From the NCBI RefSeq assembly GCF_900141875.1, contig NZ_FQZE01000028.1, positions 1 through 64,000 of the forward strand: a stretch of DNA of 64,000 nt. Reading direction: 5' to 3'. Shown piece by piece: positions 17,371 through 26,350 of this stretch (position 1 is its first letter; every line of letters starts with the position of its first letter). A program made the position numbers and the translations under genes. This DNA is from Tangfeifania diversioriginum (lineage in GTDB: Bacteria > Bacteroidota > Bacteroidia > Bacteroidales > Prolixibacteraceae). The notes beneath the pieces were generated by a model. The model did not search any database. It was not told the DNA's origin and saw only the letters and a program-made list of their open reading frames with translations.

Positions 17371-18700
17371 ATTAAAACATATTATCATTTTCTTTTTGCT
17401 TTCAGCACTGGCTTTATCGTGTGGCAACAACGCACAGAAAAAGGATATTGAAACCGAACCTGAAGCAAAAGAAAAAACGGCCCAAAATCAGGAAACCGGC
17501 TGGGAAGATATTATGCCTTCCATTGTCACCATCGATTCGTACGATGACAACCGGATTCTGGAATCGGGGCAGGGATTTTTTATTGCTGAACACCTGGTGG
17601 TTACCAAGTATTCTTTAGTAAACGCTTCCAACAATGTGCTGATTTCCCCGTTCGACACCGATGAAAAATTTAAAACCACCAAATACGTGGCAGTTGACCG
17701 GATCAACGATTTAATCATCCTTCAGATTGACAACCTGAAACGGAAACCCATCGAACTCTTCGACGGCACAGCGCCAAACTCCGCCAAAACATCTTACATC
17801 GCTGAATCTCCGGGAAAAACAATACAGATTTTTACCGGCAAATTATTGAACCAGACAAATGTTAAAGGAAGCCGGCTCTACCGCATTACCAACCGAATCC
17901 GAAAAGCCACTTTTGGCACGCCCGTTTTTGTATCGAACAAAAAAACCATTGGCATTGCATTTTCCGATGTAGCCAATTACCAAACGCAAAGTTTCGCCAT
18001 TCCTTCCACATTTATCGCGCAATTGCTCAGCAATAAAAACAGCGAACCTCAAACGCTTGAATCGCTGCGTTCGTTTACCAATGAGGAAGTGGCCGCCGAA
18101 AACAAAAAAATTAAAGGACTGATCCTGGAAACCGATATGGGCGACATTACCATTCGCCTGTTTAACGAAACCCCGCAATACCGCGACAATTTCATCCGGC
18201 TGGTAAAAGAAAATTATTACGACAGCCTGCTGATTCACCGCGTAATTACCAATTTTGGCATCCAAACCGGGGCTGCCGATACACGTTATGCCGAAAAAGG
18301 CGACATTGTGGGTTACAAAGGACCGGGCTACACATTGCCGGCACACATTGTTCCGGGGTTGTTTCATAAACGCGGGATGATTGGCTCACCACGAAAACCC
18401 GACACAAAAAACCGGCGCCGCCGGGCCGACGGATCACAGTTTTATATTGTTTCGGGCCGAAAATATTTCGATAAAGAACTGGATGGAATCGAGGAAGAAA
18501 ACGATTACACTTTTTCGTCCGAGCAGCGCCGGGCCTACAAAACAGTTGGCGGAGCGCCTCATCTCGACGGTTCGTACACCATCTTTGGCGAAGTGATTTC
18601 GGGAATGGATGTGGTAGATGAAATTGAAAAAGTGGAAACCGACCGGCAATGGAGGCCCGTGGAAGATATCCGGCTGAAAAATATTCGGATTTTAAAGTGA
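17363..18700 (+). CDS. Lipoprotein: inactive trypsin-like domain fused to cyclophilin
   Basis: 445-aa lipoprotein (lipobox LALSC, Cys20) with two domains. Residues about 50-225 follow the pattern of an HtrA/trypsin-type protease: GQGFFIAEHLVVTKYSLV, then NDLIILQI, then ATFGTPVF. The catalytic His falls on Ser84 and the catalytic Ser on Phe184, and only Asp116 is kept, so it should be proteolytically dead. Residues about 245-445 form a cyclophilin (LIHRVITNFGIQTG, LDGSYTIFGEV) with a shorter insertion than its two neighbours. The dead protease domain may act as a peptide-binding module for the isomerase (inference). Its stop overlaps the convergent HAD gene by 9 bp. Confidence 0.8.
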   Translation: MNKLKHIIIFFLLSALALSCGNNAQKKDIETEPEAKEKTAQNQETGWEDIMPSIVTIDSYDDNRILESGQGFFIAEHLVVTKYSLVNASNNVLISPFDTDEKFKTTKYVAVDRINDLIILQIDNLKRKPIELFDGTAPNSAKTSYIAESPGKTIQIFTGKLLNQTNVKGSRLYRITNRIRKATFGTPVFVSNKKTIGIAFSDVANYQTQSFAIPSTFIAQLLSNKNSEPQTLESLRSFTNEEVAAENKKIKGLILETDMGDITIRLFNETPQYRDNFIRLVKENYYDSLLIHRVITNFGIQTGAADTRYAEKGDIVGYKGPGYTLPAHIVPGLFHKRGMIGSPRKPDTKNRRRRADGSQFYIVSGRKYFDKELDGIEEENDYTFSSEQRRAYKTVGGAPHLDGSYTIFGEVISGMDVVDEIEKVETDRQWRPVEDIRLKNIRILK

Positions 18701-19327
18701 CCCGTTGAATACTTTTGTCATTTCCATCCCCTTTTTTAGCCAGAATGTTTTCAGGCCTGCCTCGTGGGCTGCATCAATATTATTCTCCAAATCATCAACA
18801 AAAAGGGTTTCTTCCGGCTGCACTCCCGAAAGACGGATAACCTTCTGATAAGCACTCAAATCGGGTTTCCGTTCACCTATTTCATGCGAATAAAAATCAT
18901 TCACAAACAGCGAAGGGAAATCGATACCATGATCGTTTTTAAACTCCGCATGAAGCCGGTTAATGTGAATCTCGTTGGTATTACTGAACAGATAAATATT
19001 GAATTTCTCCCGTAGTTTTTTTACCACCTCCACCCTTTCGGCCGGGATGTCGAGAACCATGGCACACCAAGCATCGTCAATCTGTTCATCCGGGATTTCC
19101 GGATTATTCAGTATCTCACGTATTCTTTCCCGGAAACCTTCCGCTGAAACTTGTCCCGTTTCCAGTTCATAAAAAACCGGGTCGGAGTAAGCCTGCCCGC
19201 TGTCCACCACTTCATCTGCCAGTCCCAGTTTCCGGAAAGCTTCAATGGATGCATTAAAATCGAGATTCAGCAAAACATTGCCCAAATCAAAAATGATATT
19301 TTTTACAGCAGCTAAATCAATTGGCAT
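18692..19327 (-). CDS. HAD-superfamily hydrolase (subfamily IA, YihX-like)
   Basis: 211-aa HAD phosphatase from ATG 19327, which lies directly before the conserved strand; an upstream in-frame start at 19384 would overlap divergent mtnA. Motif I is IIFDLGNVLLNLD, in which the second catalytic Asp position is Asn (DxGN, as in the YihX/epoxide-hydrolase-like group). Motif II is YLFSNTNEIH, Lys of motif III is in GERKPD, and motif IV is LFVDDLENNIDAA. Probably a sugar-phosphate or nucleotide phosphatase; the substrate cannot be assigned. Because it flanks mtnA-mtnP, a link to methionine salvage is possible but unproven. Confidence 0.85.
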   Translation of the reverse strand: MPIDLAAVKNIIFDLGNVLLNLDFNASIEAFRKLGLADEVVDSGQAYSDPVFYELETGQVSAEGFRERIREILNNPEIPDEQIDDAWCAMVLDIPAERVEVVKKLREKFNIYLFSNTNEIHINRLHAEFKNDHGIDFPSLFVNDFYSHEIGERKPDLSAYQKVIRLSGVQPEETLFVDDLENNIDAAHEAGLKTFWLKKGMEMTKVFNGSL

Positions 19328-19367
19328 TTTATTTATTTTAGCCTTCGAAGATATAGATTTTATATGA

Positions 19368-20474
19368 ATGAAAATAAAAGGCAAACATTACCATACTATC
19401 TGGCTGAAAAAAGATGACCCACAAACCGTGCAGGTAATCGATCAGCGTAAAATTCCATTTCAGTTTGAGGTATTTAACCTGAGAACTGTTGACGACACCT
19501 ACTTTGCCATTAAAGAAATGGTGGTGCGCGGGGCACCGTTAATTGGCATTACAGCTGCCTTCGGCATGTACCTTGCGTTGTTAAACACGAAACAGAAAAA
19601 CCTGGAAGAACACCTTCAAAAAACAGCAGATTACCTGAAATCCTCGCGGCCCACTGCGGTTAACCTGGCATTTGCCATTGACGAAATGCTGGAATTCATT
19701 CTGAAGGAAAAAGAAAATCCGCAACTCATACAGGAAACGCTTGAGAAAGTCCATTCATTTAAAGAAAAAGAGATTCATTACAGCGAAAAAATTGGCGAGT
19801 ACGGGCTGCAAATTATCGAAGAAATTTACGCCAAAAAGCAAGATACTGTAAATATCCTGACGCACTGCAATGCCGGCTGGCTGGCCTGCATCGACTGGGG
19901 AACTGCCACCGCACCCATTTACAAAGCCCACCGCAAAGGAATTCCGGTGCATGTGTGGGTGGATGAAACCCGTCCGCGCAACCAGGGTGCCCGGCTTACC
20001 GCGTATGAGCTGGGAGAAGAAGGTGTGCAGCATACCGTGATTGCCGACAATACCGGCGGCCATTTGATGCAACACGGCAAAGTGGATTTGGTGCTGGTTG
20101 GCAGCGACCGCACAACCGTTACCGGCGATGTGGCCAATAAAATAGGCACCTATTTGAAGGCGCTGGCAGCCCGCGACAACGGAATTCCATTTTACGCCGC
20201 CCTGCCCTCTTCCACTTTCGACTGGAAAATGGAAAACGGACTGGCTGAAATTCCGGTAGAAGAACGCGGGACTGAGGAAGTAGCCGAAATTGAAGGCTGG
20301 ACAGGAACAAAAATCCGGCGGGTGCGGTTAATTCCTGAAAACAGCCCGGTAGCCAATTACGGTTTCGATGTTACACCAGCCCGGTTGGTAACGGGGCTTA
20401 TTACAGAACGTGGAGTTTGTAAAGCAAACAAAAAAAGCATTTTAAAACTGTTTCCTGAAAAAATACAGCTATGA
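19368..20474 (+). CDS. mtnA: S-methyl-5-thioribose-1-phosphate isomerase
   Basis: 368-aa member of the eIF2B-related isomerase family. It converts 5-methylthioribose-1-phosphate to 5-methylthioribulose-1-phosphate in methionine salvage. Motifs: VRGAPLIGITAAFG near residue 52, LTHCNAGWLA (conserved Cys), the VDETRPRNQGARLTAYEL region, and VGSDRTTVTGDVANKIGTY with the catalytic Asp. Length and order are normal. It overlaps mtnP by 4 bp (ATGA), so the two are translationally coupled and act consecutively on the methylthioadenosine pathway. Confidence 0.95.
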   Translation: MKIKGKHYHTIWLKKDDPQTVQVIDQRKIPFQFEVFNLRTVDDTYFAIKEMVVRGAPLIGITAAFGMYLALLNTKQKNLEEHLQKTADYLKSSRPTAVNLAFAIDEMLEFILKEKENPQLIQETLEKVHSFKEKEIHYSEKIGEYGLQIIEEIYAKKQDTVNILTHCNAGWLACIDWGTATAPIYKAHRKGIPVHVWVDETRPRNQGARLTAYELGEEGVQHTVIADNTGGHLMQHGKVDLVLVGSDRTTVTGDVANKIGTYLKALAARDNGIPFYAALPSSTFDWKMENGLAEIPVEERGTEEVAEIEGWTGTKIRRVRLIPENSPVANYGFDVTPARLVTGLITERGVCKANKKSILKLFPEKIQL

Positions 20475-21220
20475 ATAAAATTGCAATTATAGGCGGATCG
20501 GGATTAGAAGATCCGGGCATTTTGAAAAATCCGGGCAAAACTGAAGTTGAAACGCCCTACGGAAAACCCTCTTCTTCTTTTAAAACCGGAAAGATTGAAG
20601 GTGTTGACGTTGTGCTGCTTTCACGCCACGGGCGCGATCATTCCATTCCGCCATCGCAGGTAAACAACCGGGCCAACATCTGGGCAATTCGTAAACTGGG
20701 CTGCACCCACATTTTAACAACCACTGCATGTGGCAGCCTGCGCGAAGAGATCCAACGAGGTGATTTGGTAATCCTCGACCAATTTATCGATTTTACGCGG
20801 CACCGCGAGATCACATTTCACGATACATTTGAAAACGGAAATCTTCAGCACGCGGCCATGGCCGAACCGTTTAACCAACTGCTGCGCGATAAACTTATTA
20901 AAAATGCTGATGATTTAAAATTGAACTTCCACCCGCGCGGAACAGTAATTACCATTGAAGGGCCGCGGTTTTCAACACGTGCCGAATCGAACATGTTCCG
21001 GATGTGGGAAGCCGATGTGATAAACATGTCCATTGCCCCGGAGTGCATCCTGGCCAACGAACTGGAAATTCCTTATGCGTCCGTTGCCCTCAGTACAGAT
21101 TATGATTGCTGGAAAACCGATGAAGAGCCGGTTACCTGGGAAGCGGTGCTGAAAGTATTCAACCACAATGTGAAAAATGTAATTGAATTGCTCTCGAAAA
21201 CCATTGCATCTTTCCGGTGA
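20471..21220 (+). CDS. mtnP: S-methyl-5'-thioadenosine phosphorylase
   Basis: 249-aa purine-nucleoside-phosphorylase-type enzyme that splits methylthioadenosine into adenine and methylthioribose-1-phosphate, the substrate of the coupled MtnA. Motifs: IIGGSGLEDPG at the N-terminus (phosphate site), LLSRHGRDHSIPPSQVNNRAN, TTTACGSLREEI, and TIEGPRFSTRAESNMFR. NMSIAPECILANEL near residue 185 provides the conserved Met and Glu contacts; the sequence SIAPE in place of SVAPE is minor variation. The end of the gene lies 20 nt from the convergent end of metG. Confidence 0.94.
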   Translation: MNKIAIIGGSGLEDPGILKNPGKTEVETPYGKPSSSFKTGKIEGVDVVLLSRHGRDHSIPPSQVNNRANIWAIRKLGCTHILTTTACGSLREEIQRGDLVILDQFIDFTRHREITFHDTFENGNLQHAAMAEPFNQLLRDKLIKNADDLKLNFHPRGTVITIEGPRFSTRAESNMFRMWEADVINMSIAPECILANELEIPYASVALSTDYDCWKTDEEPVTWEAVLKVFNHNVKNVIELLSKTIASFR

Positions 21221-21240
21221 AAAATATTCCGTCAGCGAGA

Positions 21241-23274
21241 TTACTTGATTTCCGAACCGTTTTTCACTTTCTGGTCAGGCGAAACAATCGACAGTTTACC
21301 GTCGGCATCTTCGGCGCACAAAATCATTCCCTGCGACATGATTCCACGCAACTTTTTGGGTTCCAGGTTCACCAAAATGGAAACCTGTTTGCCAATCAAA
21401 TCTTCGGGTTTGTAAAACTCTGCTATTCCCGAAACAATGGTTCGTTTATCAATTCCGGTATCCACTTTCAGTTTCAGTAGCTTTTTGGTTTTCGCTACTT
21501 TCTCTGCCTCCAGAACCGTGGCCGAGCGGATGTCCATTTTCCCAAAATCGTCGAATTCAATGCTCTCTTTTGCCGGTTTGGCTTTTGCTTCAGCCAGTTC
21601 GTTGGCTTTGCGGGCATCGAGCAGTTTTTGCAACTGCGCCTCAATCACCTTGTCGTCAACTTTTTCGAAAAGCAATTCCGGCTTGTTGGTTTTGTGTCCG
21701 GGTCGCAGCAAATCGGTTGCGCCCAGTTTTTCCCAGTTCATTTTGTCGAAATTGAGGAATCCGCGCAGTTTCTCCATGCTAAACGGAAGGAACGGTTCCA
21801 GGATGATGGTGAGGTTGGCCGAAATCTGCAGGCAAACATTCAAAACGGTTTTTACCCGTTCTGGATCCGTTTTGAACACTTTCCAGGGTTCTTCGTCGGC
21901 GAGGTACTTGTTGCCGAGGCGAGCCAAATCCATGGCATATTTGAGCGCTTCACGGATCCGGAAATTACCGAGACTTTTATCCACCTCAGCTTTTATGGCA
22001 GAAATTGATAAAAGTGTCTCCTTGTCGTAATTCGAAAGTTCGCCTGCTGCCGGCACTTCACCATTGAAATATTTATTGGTGAGCACCAGCGCGCGGTTTA
22101 CAAAGTTGCCGAGGATGGCCACCAGCTCGTTGTTATTCCGGTTCTGGAAATCTTTCCAGGTAAAATCGTTGTCCTTGGTTTCCGGGGCGTTGGCGGTAAG
22201 CACGTATTTCAGCACATCCTCTTTCCCCGGGAAATCTTCTAAGTATTCATGCAGCCAAACCGCCCAGTTACGCGAGGTGGAAATTTTATCGTTTTCGAGG
22301 TTTAGAAATTCGTTGGCCGGCACATTGTCGGGCAAATTATAGGTTCCCTCTGCTTTCAGCATGCTTGGGAAAATGATGCAGTGAAAAACAATATTGTCTT
22401 TCCCGATGAAATGCAATAGCCGTGTTTCCGGGTCTTTCCAGTATTTTTCCCAGTCGTCGGTGAGCTCTTTTGTGGCCGAAATATAACCAATGGGTGCATC
22501 AAACCAAACGTACAGCACTTTTCCATCGGCCTCTTTCAGCGGAACAGGCACCCCCCATTTCAGGTCGCGGGTAACGGCACGGGGCTGCAGCCCGCTGTCG
22601 ATCCACGATTTGCACTGCCCGTAAACATTGGGTTTCCACTCTTTGTGTTCCCCGAGGATCCATTCCTTCAGCCACGGTTCGTACTGGTCGAGTGGCAGGT
22701 ACCAGTGTTTGGTTTCTTTCAGCACCGGCTTGTTGCCGCTAATCATAGAAGTGGGGTTAATCAATTCAGTCGGACTCAGCGAAGTGCCGCAGCTTTCGCA
22801 CTGGTCGCCGTAAGCTTTTTCAAACCCACATTTCGGGCAGGTGCCGATGATGTACCGGTCGGCCAGGAATTGTTTGTTTTCTTCGTCGTAATATTGCTCG
22901 GACGTTTTTTCAACAAATTTGCCTCCGTCGTATAATTTTTTAAAAAATTCAGAAGCCGTTTCATGATGCACTTTCGCGCTGGTGCGCGAATACACATCGA
23001 ACGAAATGCCGAATTTCTCAAACGATTCTTTAATGATTTTATGAAATTTATCCACCACATCCTGTGGTGTCACGCCTTCGTTTTTCGCTTTTAAAGTAAT
23101 GGGTACACCATGTTCGTCCGAGCCGCCAATCAGCAGCACATCTTCATTTTTCAGCCGCAGGTAGCGGGCATAAATATCGGCCGGAACATAAACGCCTGCC
23201 AGGTGGCCAATGTGAATCGGGCCGTTGGCATAAGGCAGTGCAGTGGTTATCAGTGTACGTTTAAAATTACCCAT
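21241..23274 (-). CDS. metG: Methionyl-tRNA synthetase
   Basis: 677-aa class I synthetase charging tRNA-Met. It shows the HIGH signature ([10 protein letters not shown]), a zinc knuckle with CPKCG and CESCG around residue 145, the KMSKS-equivalent [13 protein letters not shown] and the anticodon-binding helical domain. A C-terminal EMAP/Trbp111-type tRNA-binding domain of about 100 residues ([18 protein letters not shown] to the end) promotes dimerisation. ATG 23274 is preferred because it puts the Rossmann strand at the right distance; a frame extension to 23319 is unlikely. It ends 20 nt from mtnP, keeping methionine genes together. Confidence 0.95.
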   Translation of the reverse strand: MGNFKRTLITTALPYANGPIHIGHLAGVYVPADIYARYLRLKNEDVLLIGGSDEHGVPITLKAKNEGVTPQDVVDKFHKIIKESFEKFGISFDVYSRTSAKVHHETASEFFKKLYDGGKFVEKTSEQYYDEENKQFLADRYIIGTCPKCGFEKAYGDQCESCGTSLSPTELINPTSMISGNKPVLKETKHWYLPLDQYEPWLKEWILGEHKEWKPNVYGQCKSWIDSGLQPRAVTRDLKWGVPVPLKEADGKVLYVWFDAPIGYISATKELTDDWEKYWKDPETRLLHFIGKDNIVFHCIIFPSMLKAEGTYNLPDNVPANEFLNLENDKISTSRNWAVWLHEYLEDFPGKEDVLKYVLTANAPETKDNDFTWKDFQNRNNNELVAILGNFVNRALVLTNKYFNGEVPAAGELSNYDKETLLSISAIKAEVDKSLGNFRIREALKYAMDLARLGNKYLADEEPWKVFKTDPERVKTVLNVCLQISANLTIILEPFLPFSMEKLRGFLNFDKMNWEKLGATDLLRPGHKTNKPELLFEKVDDKVIEAQLQKLLDARKANELAEAKAKPAKESIEFDDFGKMDIRSATVLEAEKVAKTKKLLKLKVDTGIDKRTIVSGIAEFYKPEDLIGKQVSILVNLEPKKLRGIMSQGMILCAEDADGKLSIVSPDQKVKNGSEIK

Positions 23275-23520
23275 GTTTAAATATTTTACTTGAAAATGGT
23301 TCTTTTTTATTAAGGGCACAAAGATAAGGGAATTGAGGGAAAACGGATTTTACAATAACATTTTTTAGCTATATAGGATCGGGATTTGCCGTTTGCAGCT
23401 ATGCATTTATAAAATGTTGACTTGGTTCTAACAGTTAGAAATCTTTGCATTCATGAAAATTTTACTCAACAGAATACGAAATGAAACTGTTAAGAGTTCA
23501 ACTTTGAATGAAAAGGTTGT

Positions 23521-23943
23521 TCAAATAGAATTCACAATACTATTGAATTCACTGTACTTAACTACATTCGTATTTTGTATCTTAACCAGATCAAGCAAAT
23601 CGTAATCACCAGTAAGCAAATAATCAGCTTGAGAATCAATGGCTAAAGCAATCAGATAATCATCTTTACTGTCCCTGCAAATTTTTACTTTAGTCTGTAG
23701 TGTCACTTTTTCTGAGGCCTCATCAAGTAATTCAAAAAAATCCAGAATTTGTTCTTTGCTGAAATATTTTCTGATTTTGGGTTTATTAAATACTTCGCGA
23801 AGTTCATGCAATTGTTCTTCACAAGTTACAATGCTAATCAAATTTGAATTAATATGAATTTGCAATCCCTGTAGGCTTCCTCCAATCAGGAAAGATATCC
23901 AAACGTTACTGTCAACAATTATTTTAATAGATTTGTCTGCCAT
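23521..23943 (-). CDS. PIN-domain toxin of a type II toxin-antitoxin pair
   Basis: 140-aa PIN-domain protein of the putative toxin-antitoxin group. The acidic residues of the nuclease centre are visible: Asp in IIVDSNVWISFL at the N-terminus, Glu in EEQLHELREVF, and the C-terminal SKDDYLIALAIDSQADYLLTGDYDLL with several Asp. PIN toxins cleave RNA, often tRNA or mRNA. I start it at ATG 23943; TTG 23949 would add two residues. It overlaps the upstream antitoxin gene by 20 bp, so the two are coupled in the usual antitoxin-first order. Confidence 0.8.
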   Translation of the reverse strand: MADKSIKIIVDSNVWISFLIGGSLQGLQIHINSNLISIVTCEEQLHELREVFNKPKIRKYFSKEQILDFFELLDEASEKVTLQTKVKICRDSKDDYLIALAIDSQADYLLTGDYDLLDLVKIQNTNVVKYSEFNSIVNSI

Positions 23944-24166
23944 TTTCAAATCTTTCCTTTCTTACTGATTCAACCTCCCTGGTTATTTCGCCAAAAGTTA
24001 AATCATCAGTTTTGGCAGATTTTAAAAGTTTATTAAATCGTTTGAGGAACAGTGATTTCTTTAGTTCGTTGTATAATTGAAATCTATCATTTTCATCTAA
24101 TTCTTTTATGATTTTTATGAATTGTTTTTTATTTAATTCTATTTGTACTGTTTTCATAATTGCCAT
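23924..24166 (-). CDS. Putative antitoxin partnered with the PIN toxin
   Basis: 80-aa charged protein without a domain I can name. It begins MKTVQIELNKKQFIKIIKELDENDRFQLYNELKK, a short strand followed by helices, which fits small antitoxins with an N-terminal DNA-binding or dimerisation part and a C-terminal toxin-binding tail (EVESVRKERFENGRQ). Identified mainly by position: it is directly upstream of, and overlaps, a PIN-domain toxin. ATG 24157 is an alternative start. It would neutralise the toxin and probably autorepress the operon (family knowledge). Confidence 0.65.
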   Translation of the reverse strand: MAIMKTVQIELNKKQFIKIIKELDENDRFQLYNELKKSLFLKRFNKLLKSAKTDDLTFGEITREVESVRKERFENGRQIY

Positions 24167-24334
24167 TATTTATTAAACAAATCAAGTCAAAATTTCAAAT
24201 TGATTACTCTCTCAAAAATACAAAATGTAAATACAAAACGGCCTTTTTCAAATGATTATTTTTCAAACACATACTGTATTGAAATGAGAAATGCACCAAT
24301 TATTCAGGACGAATAAAATCGGTATATAATATGT

Positions 24335-24342
24335 TATATTTG
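24335..24342 (+). promoter_or_regulatory. Candidate -7 element upstream of the HAD phosphatase
   Basis: TATATTTG at 24335-24342 matches the Bacteroidota -7 consensus TAnnTTTG exactly, 16 nt before the ATG at 24359. No good TTTG lies at the -33 distance, so the assignment is weak; it would give a very short leader. Confidence 0.3.
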
Positions 24343-24358
24343 TCAAAAAATTATTGAG

Positions 24359-25009
24359 ATGCCATACTTTTCCCACATTATTTTCGACCTCGATGGAACG
24401 CTGACCGACAACACCCGCGGAATTGGCAGTTCCATAAAATATGCACTGGATAAAATACAACTGGATGGTTTTAACGGCGTGGTACCCGATGAATTTATCG
24501 GTCCGCCACTACAACAGGGTTTCAAAAAACTGTTTGGGCTGAATGAACGCAACACGGAACTGGCCGTGGAGTATTTCAGAGAGTATTACTCTGTGCACGG
24601 TTTGCTGGAAAACGATCCGTATCCGGGCATTTTTGAAATGCTGGAAGAATTGCATTTTGCCGGAAAACACTTATACATTGCCACATCGAAACTCGAAAAG
24701 TTTGCCCTGCAAATCAGCGATCATTTCGGGTTCAACAAATACATTGTTCAGCTCAAAGGGGCCGATTACAAAGGGGAACATGCCACCAAAGCCACCATTG
24801 TTTCTCACCTCTTGGAATCGCGTCAACTGCAGTCGTCAAAAAAAATTGTGATGATTGGTGACACGCTTTTCGATATTGAAGGTGGCATAGAAAACGGTTT
24901 ATCAACGATTGCGCTCACCTACGGTTTTGGGAAAAAGGAAGACCTTGAAAAAGCCGGCCCTGATTATTTGATTGACAGCGTGGAGGAGTTGTACGAGGTG
25001 TTGGTGTGA
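24359..25009 (+). CDS. HAD hydrolase, phosphoglycolate phosphatase-like
   Basis: 216-aa HAD subfamily IA phosphatase with a helical cap. Motif I is HIIFDLDGTLTDN (both catalytic Asp), motif II YIATSKLEKFA, the motif III Lys lies in EHATKA, and motif IV is IVMIGDTLFDIEGG. FIGPPLQQGFKKLFG in the cap is typical of the Gph/5'-nucleotidase group. Probably dephosphorylates phosphoglycolate or a nucleoside monophosphate; the substrate is not assignable. Monocistronic, divergent from the toxin-antitoxin pair. Confidence 0.87.
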   Translation: MPYFSHIIFDLDGTLTDNTRGIGSSIKYALDKIQLDGFNGVVPDEFIGPPLQQGFKKLFGLNERNTELAVEYFREYYSVHGLLENDPYPGIFEMLEELHFAGKHLYIATSKLEKFALQISDHFGFNKYIVQLKGADYKGEHATKATIVSHLLESRQLQSSKKIVMIGDTLFDIEGGIENGLSTIALTYGFGKKEDLEKAGPDYLIDSVEELYEVLV

Positions 25010-25050
25010 TCCTTTCAAAATTTTAGGAACTCAGAAACTTTCTAAAAAAA

Positions 25051-25080
25051 TTTCAGGATTATGGCAAATCCCTAATTTTG
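25051..25080 (+). promoter_or_regulatory. Candidate promoter of the lipoprotein esterase
   Basis: TAATTTTG at 25073-25080 is a perfect TAnnTTTG -7 element, and TTTC at 25051-25054 sits 18 nt upstream as a near-match -33 element. Transcription would start near 25087, about 19 nt before the ATG. Confidence 0.4.
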
Positions 25081-25105
25081 TTGCCATTCAAGTTAATTCA
25101 TAAAA

Positions 25106-26341
25106 ATGACAAAAACCATCCTGTTTATATTTATCGCAGCACTGTTTTTAGTAAGCTGCCAAACTGAATCCGTTAATAATTCAAAAGAAATAATATCACT
25201 CAAAACCTGGCTGGCGGAAGCCTCCGGAAAGGGAAGTAATTTGCCCGCACAGCCTTTTGCGCAAAAAGCAATTTCGGAAGAAGAAGCCGATACGGCGGTT
25301 CAAATGATTCATCAGTTCCTAAATAAAAAGCTAAAAGAAAAATACGCGGGCCTTTGGCAAGACAGTACATTGAAAATCGGTAACCGAGAACTTCAGTTCC
25401 GATACAAAAAATTTGGCAAAAAACCTGTAAAAGGCTGGAGCCTTTACATTTCGATGCACGGGGGTGGTGGCACAACAAAAGAGATGAACGATCAGCAATG
25501 GAGAAACCAAATCGGTTTGTACGAGCCGGAAGAAGGAATTTACATGGCGCCGCGCGCGCCCACCAACTCGTGGAACATGTGGCACCAGGCGCATGTCGAT
25601 TCTCTTTTCAGCCTGTTTATTGAACTGGCCGATGTGTTTGAAGACATCAACACCAACCGGGTTTACCTCACCGGCTACTCCGCAGGCGGCGACGGCACTT
25701 ACCAGCTTGCTCCGCGCATGGCCGATCAGTTGGCGGCGGCAGCCATGATGGCCGGCCACCCAAATGATGCTTCGCCGCTGGGATTGCGCAACCTGCCGTT
25801 TGCACTCCACATGGGTGCCGAAGATGCGGCTTACGACCGCAATAAAATTGCTGCCGAGTGGAAAAAAAAGCTGGATAAACTTCACCAGAATGATCCGGAA
25901 GGTTACATGCACGATGTCCAGATTCATGAAAATATGGGCCATTGGATGGAGCAAAAAGACACGGTTGCCATCGGCTGGATGGCTCAATTCAACCGAAATC
26001 CGTACCCTGAAAAGGTAGTTTGGAAACAAAGCAGCGTAATTCACAACCGATTCTACTGGCTAGGTGTGCCTGAAAATGAAGCTGTAAAAGATGCGCTGGT
26101 GGTAGCCAATAGAGATGGCCAAACTATTACCATTGAAAAAGCTGAACTGGTAGATACGTTCCTTATCAACCTGAATGATAAAATGGTTGATCTGGACGAG
26201 AAAGTAAAAGTGGAATACAACGGCGAAATAATTTACAACAATACACCGAAACGTGACATCGCACAAATTTGGCAGTCGCTCACCCAAAGGAATGATCCGC
26301 AGCAGGTATTTTCTGCAAAAATTGAAGTAACTTTGAATTAA
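25106..26341 (+). CDS. Lipoprotein alpha/beta-hydrolase (PHB-depolymerase-like esterase)
   Basis: 411-aa lipoprotein (lipobox FLVSC, Cys17) with an alpha/beta-hydrolase domain. The oxyanion strand is SLYISMHGGGGTTKEM, the nucleophile elbow is YLTGYSAGGDGTYQ (Ser near residue 193), and the catalytic His is in ENMGHWM near residue 277. A C-terminal domain of about 90 residues resembles the beta-sandwich found in some secreted esterases. It resembles poly(3-hydroxybutyrate)-depolymerase-type and feruloyl-type esterases; the actual ester is unknown. It precedes ldcA by 9 nt and is likely co-transcribed with it. Confidence 0.75.
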   Translation: MTKTILFIFIAALFLVSCQTESVNNSKEIISLKTWLAEASGKGSNLPAQPFAQKAISEEEADTAVQMIHQFLNKKLKEKYAGLWQDSTLKIGNRELQFRYKKFGKKPVKGWSLYISMHGGGGTTKEMNDQQWRNQIGLYEPEEGIYMAPRAPTNSWNMWHQAHVDSLFSLFIELADVFEDINTNRVYLTGYSAGGDGTYQLAPRMADQLAAAAMMAGHPNDASPLGLRNLPFALHMGAEDAAYDRNKIAAEWKKKLDKLHQNDPEGYMHDVQIHENMGHWMEQKDTVAIGWMAQFNRNPYPEKVVWKQSSVIHNRFYWLGVPENEAVKDALVVANRDGQTITIEKAELVDTFLINLNDKMVDLDEKVKVEYNGEIIYNNTPKRDIAQIWQSLTQRNDPQQVFSAKIEVTLN

Positions 26342-26350
26342 AACAGAGGT

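Noticed and set aside
23453-23632. Short plus-strand frame starting MKILLNRIRNETV, running into the 3' end of the PIN gene.
   Set aside because: Overlaps the toxin gene antisense, lacks promoter signals and resembles no protein I know.
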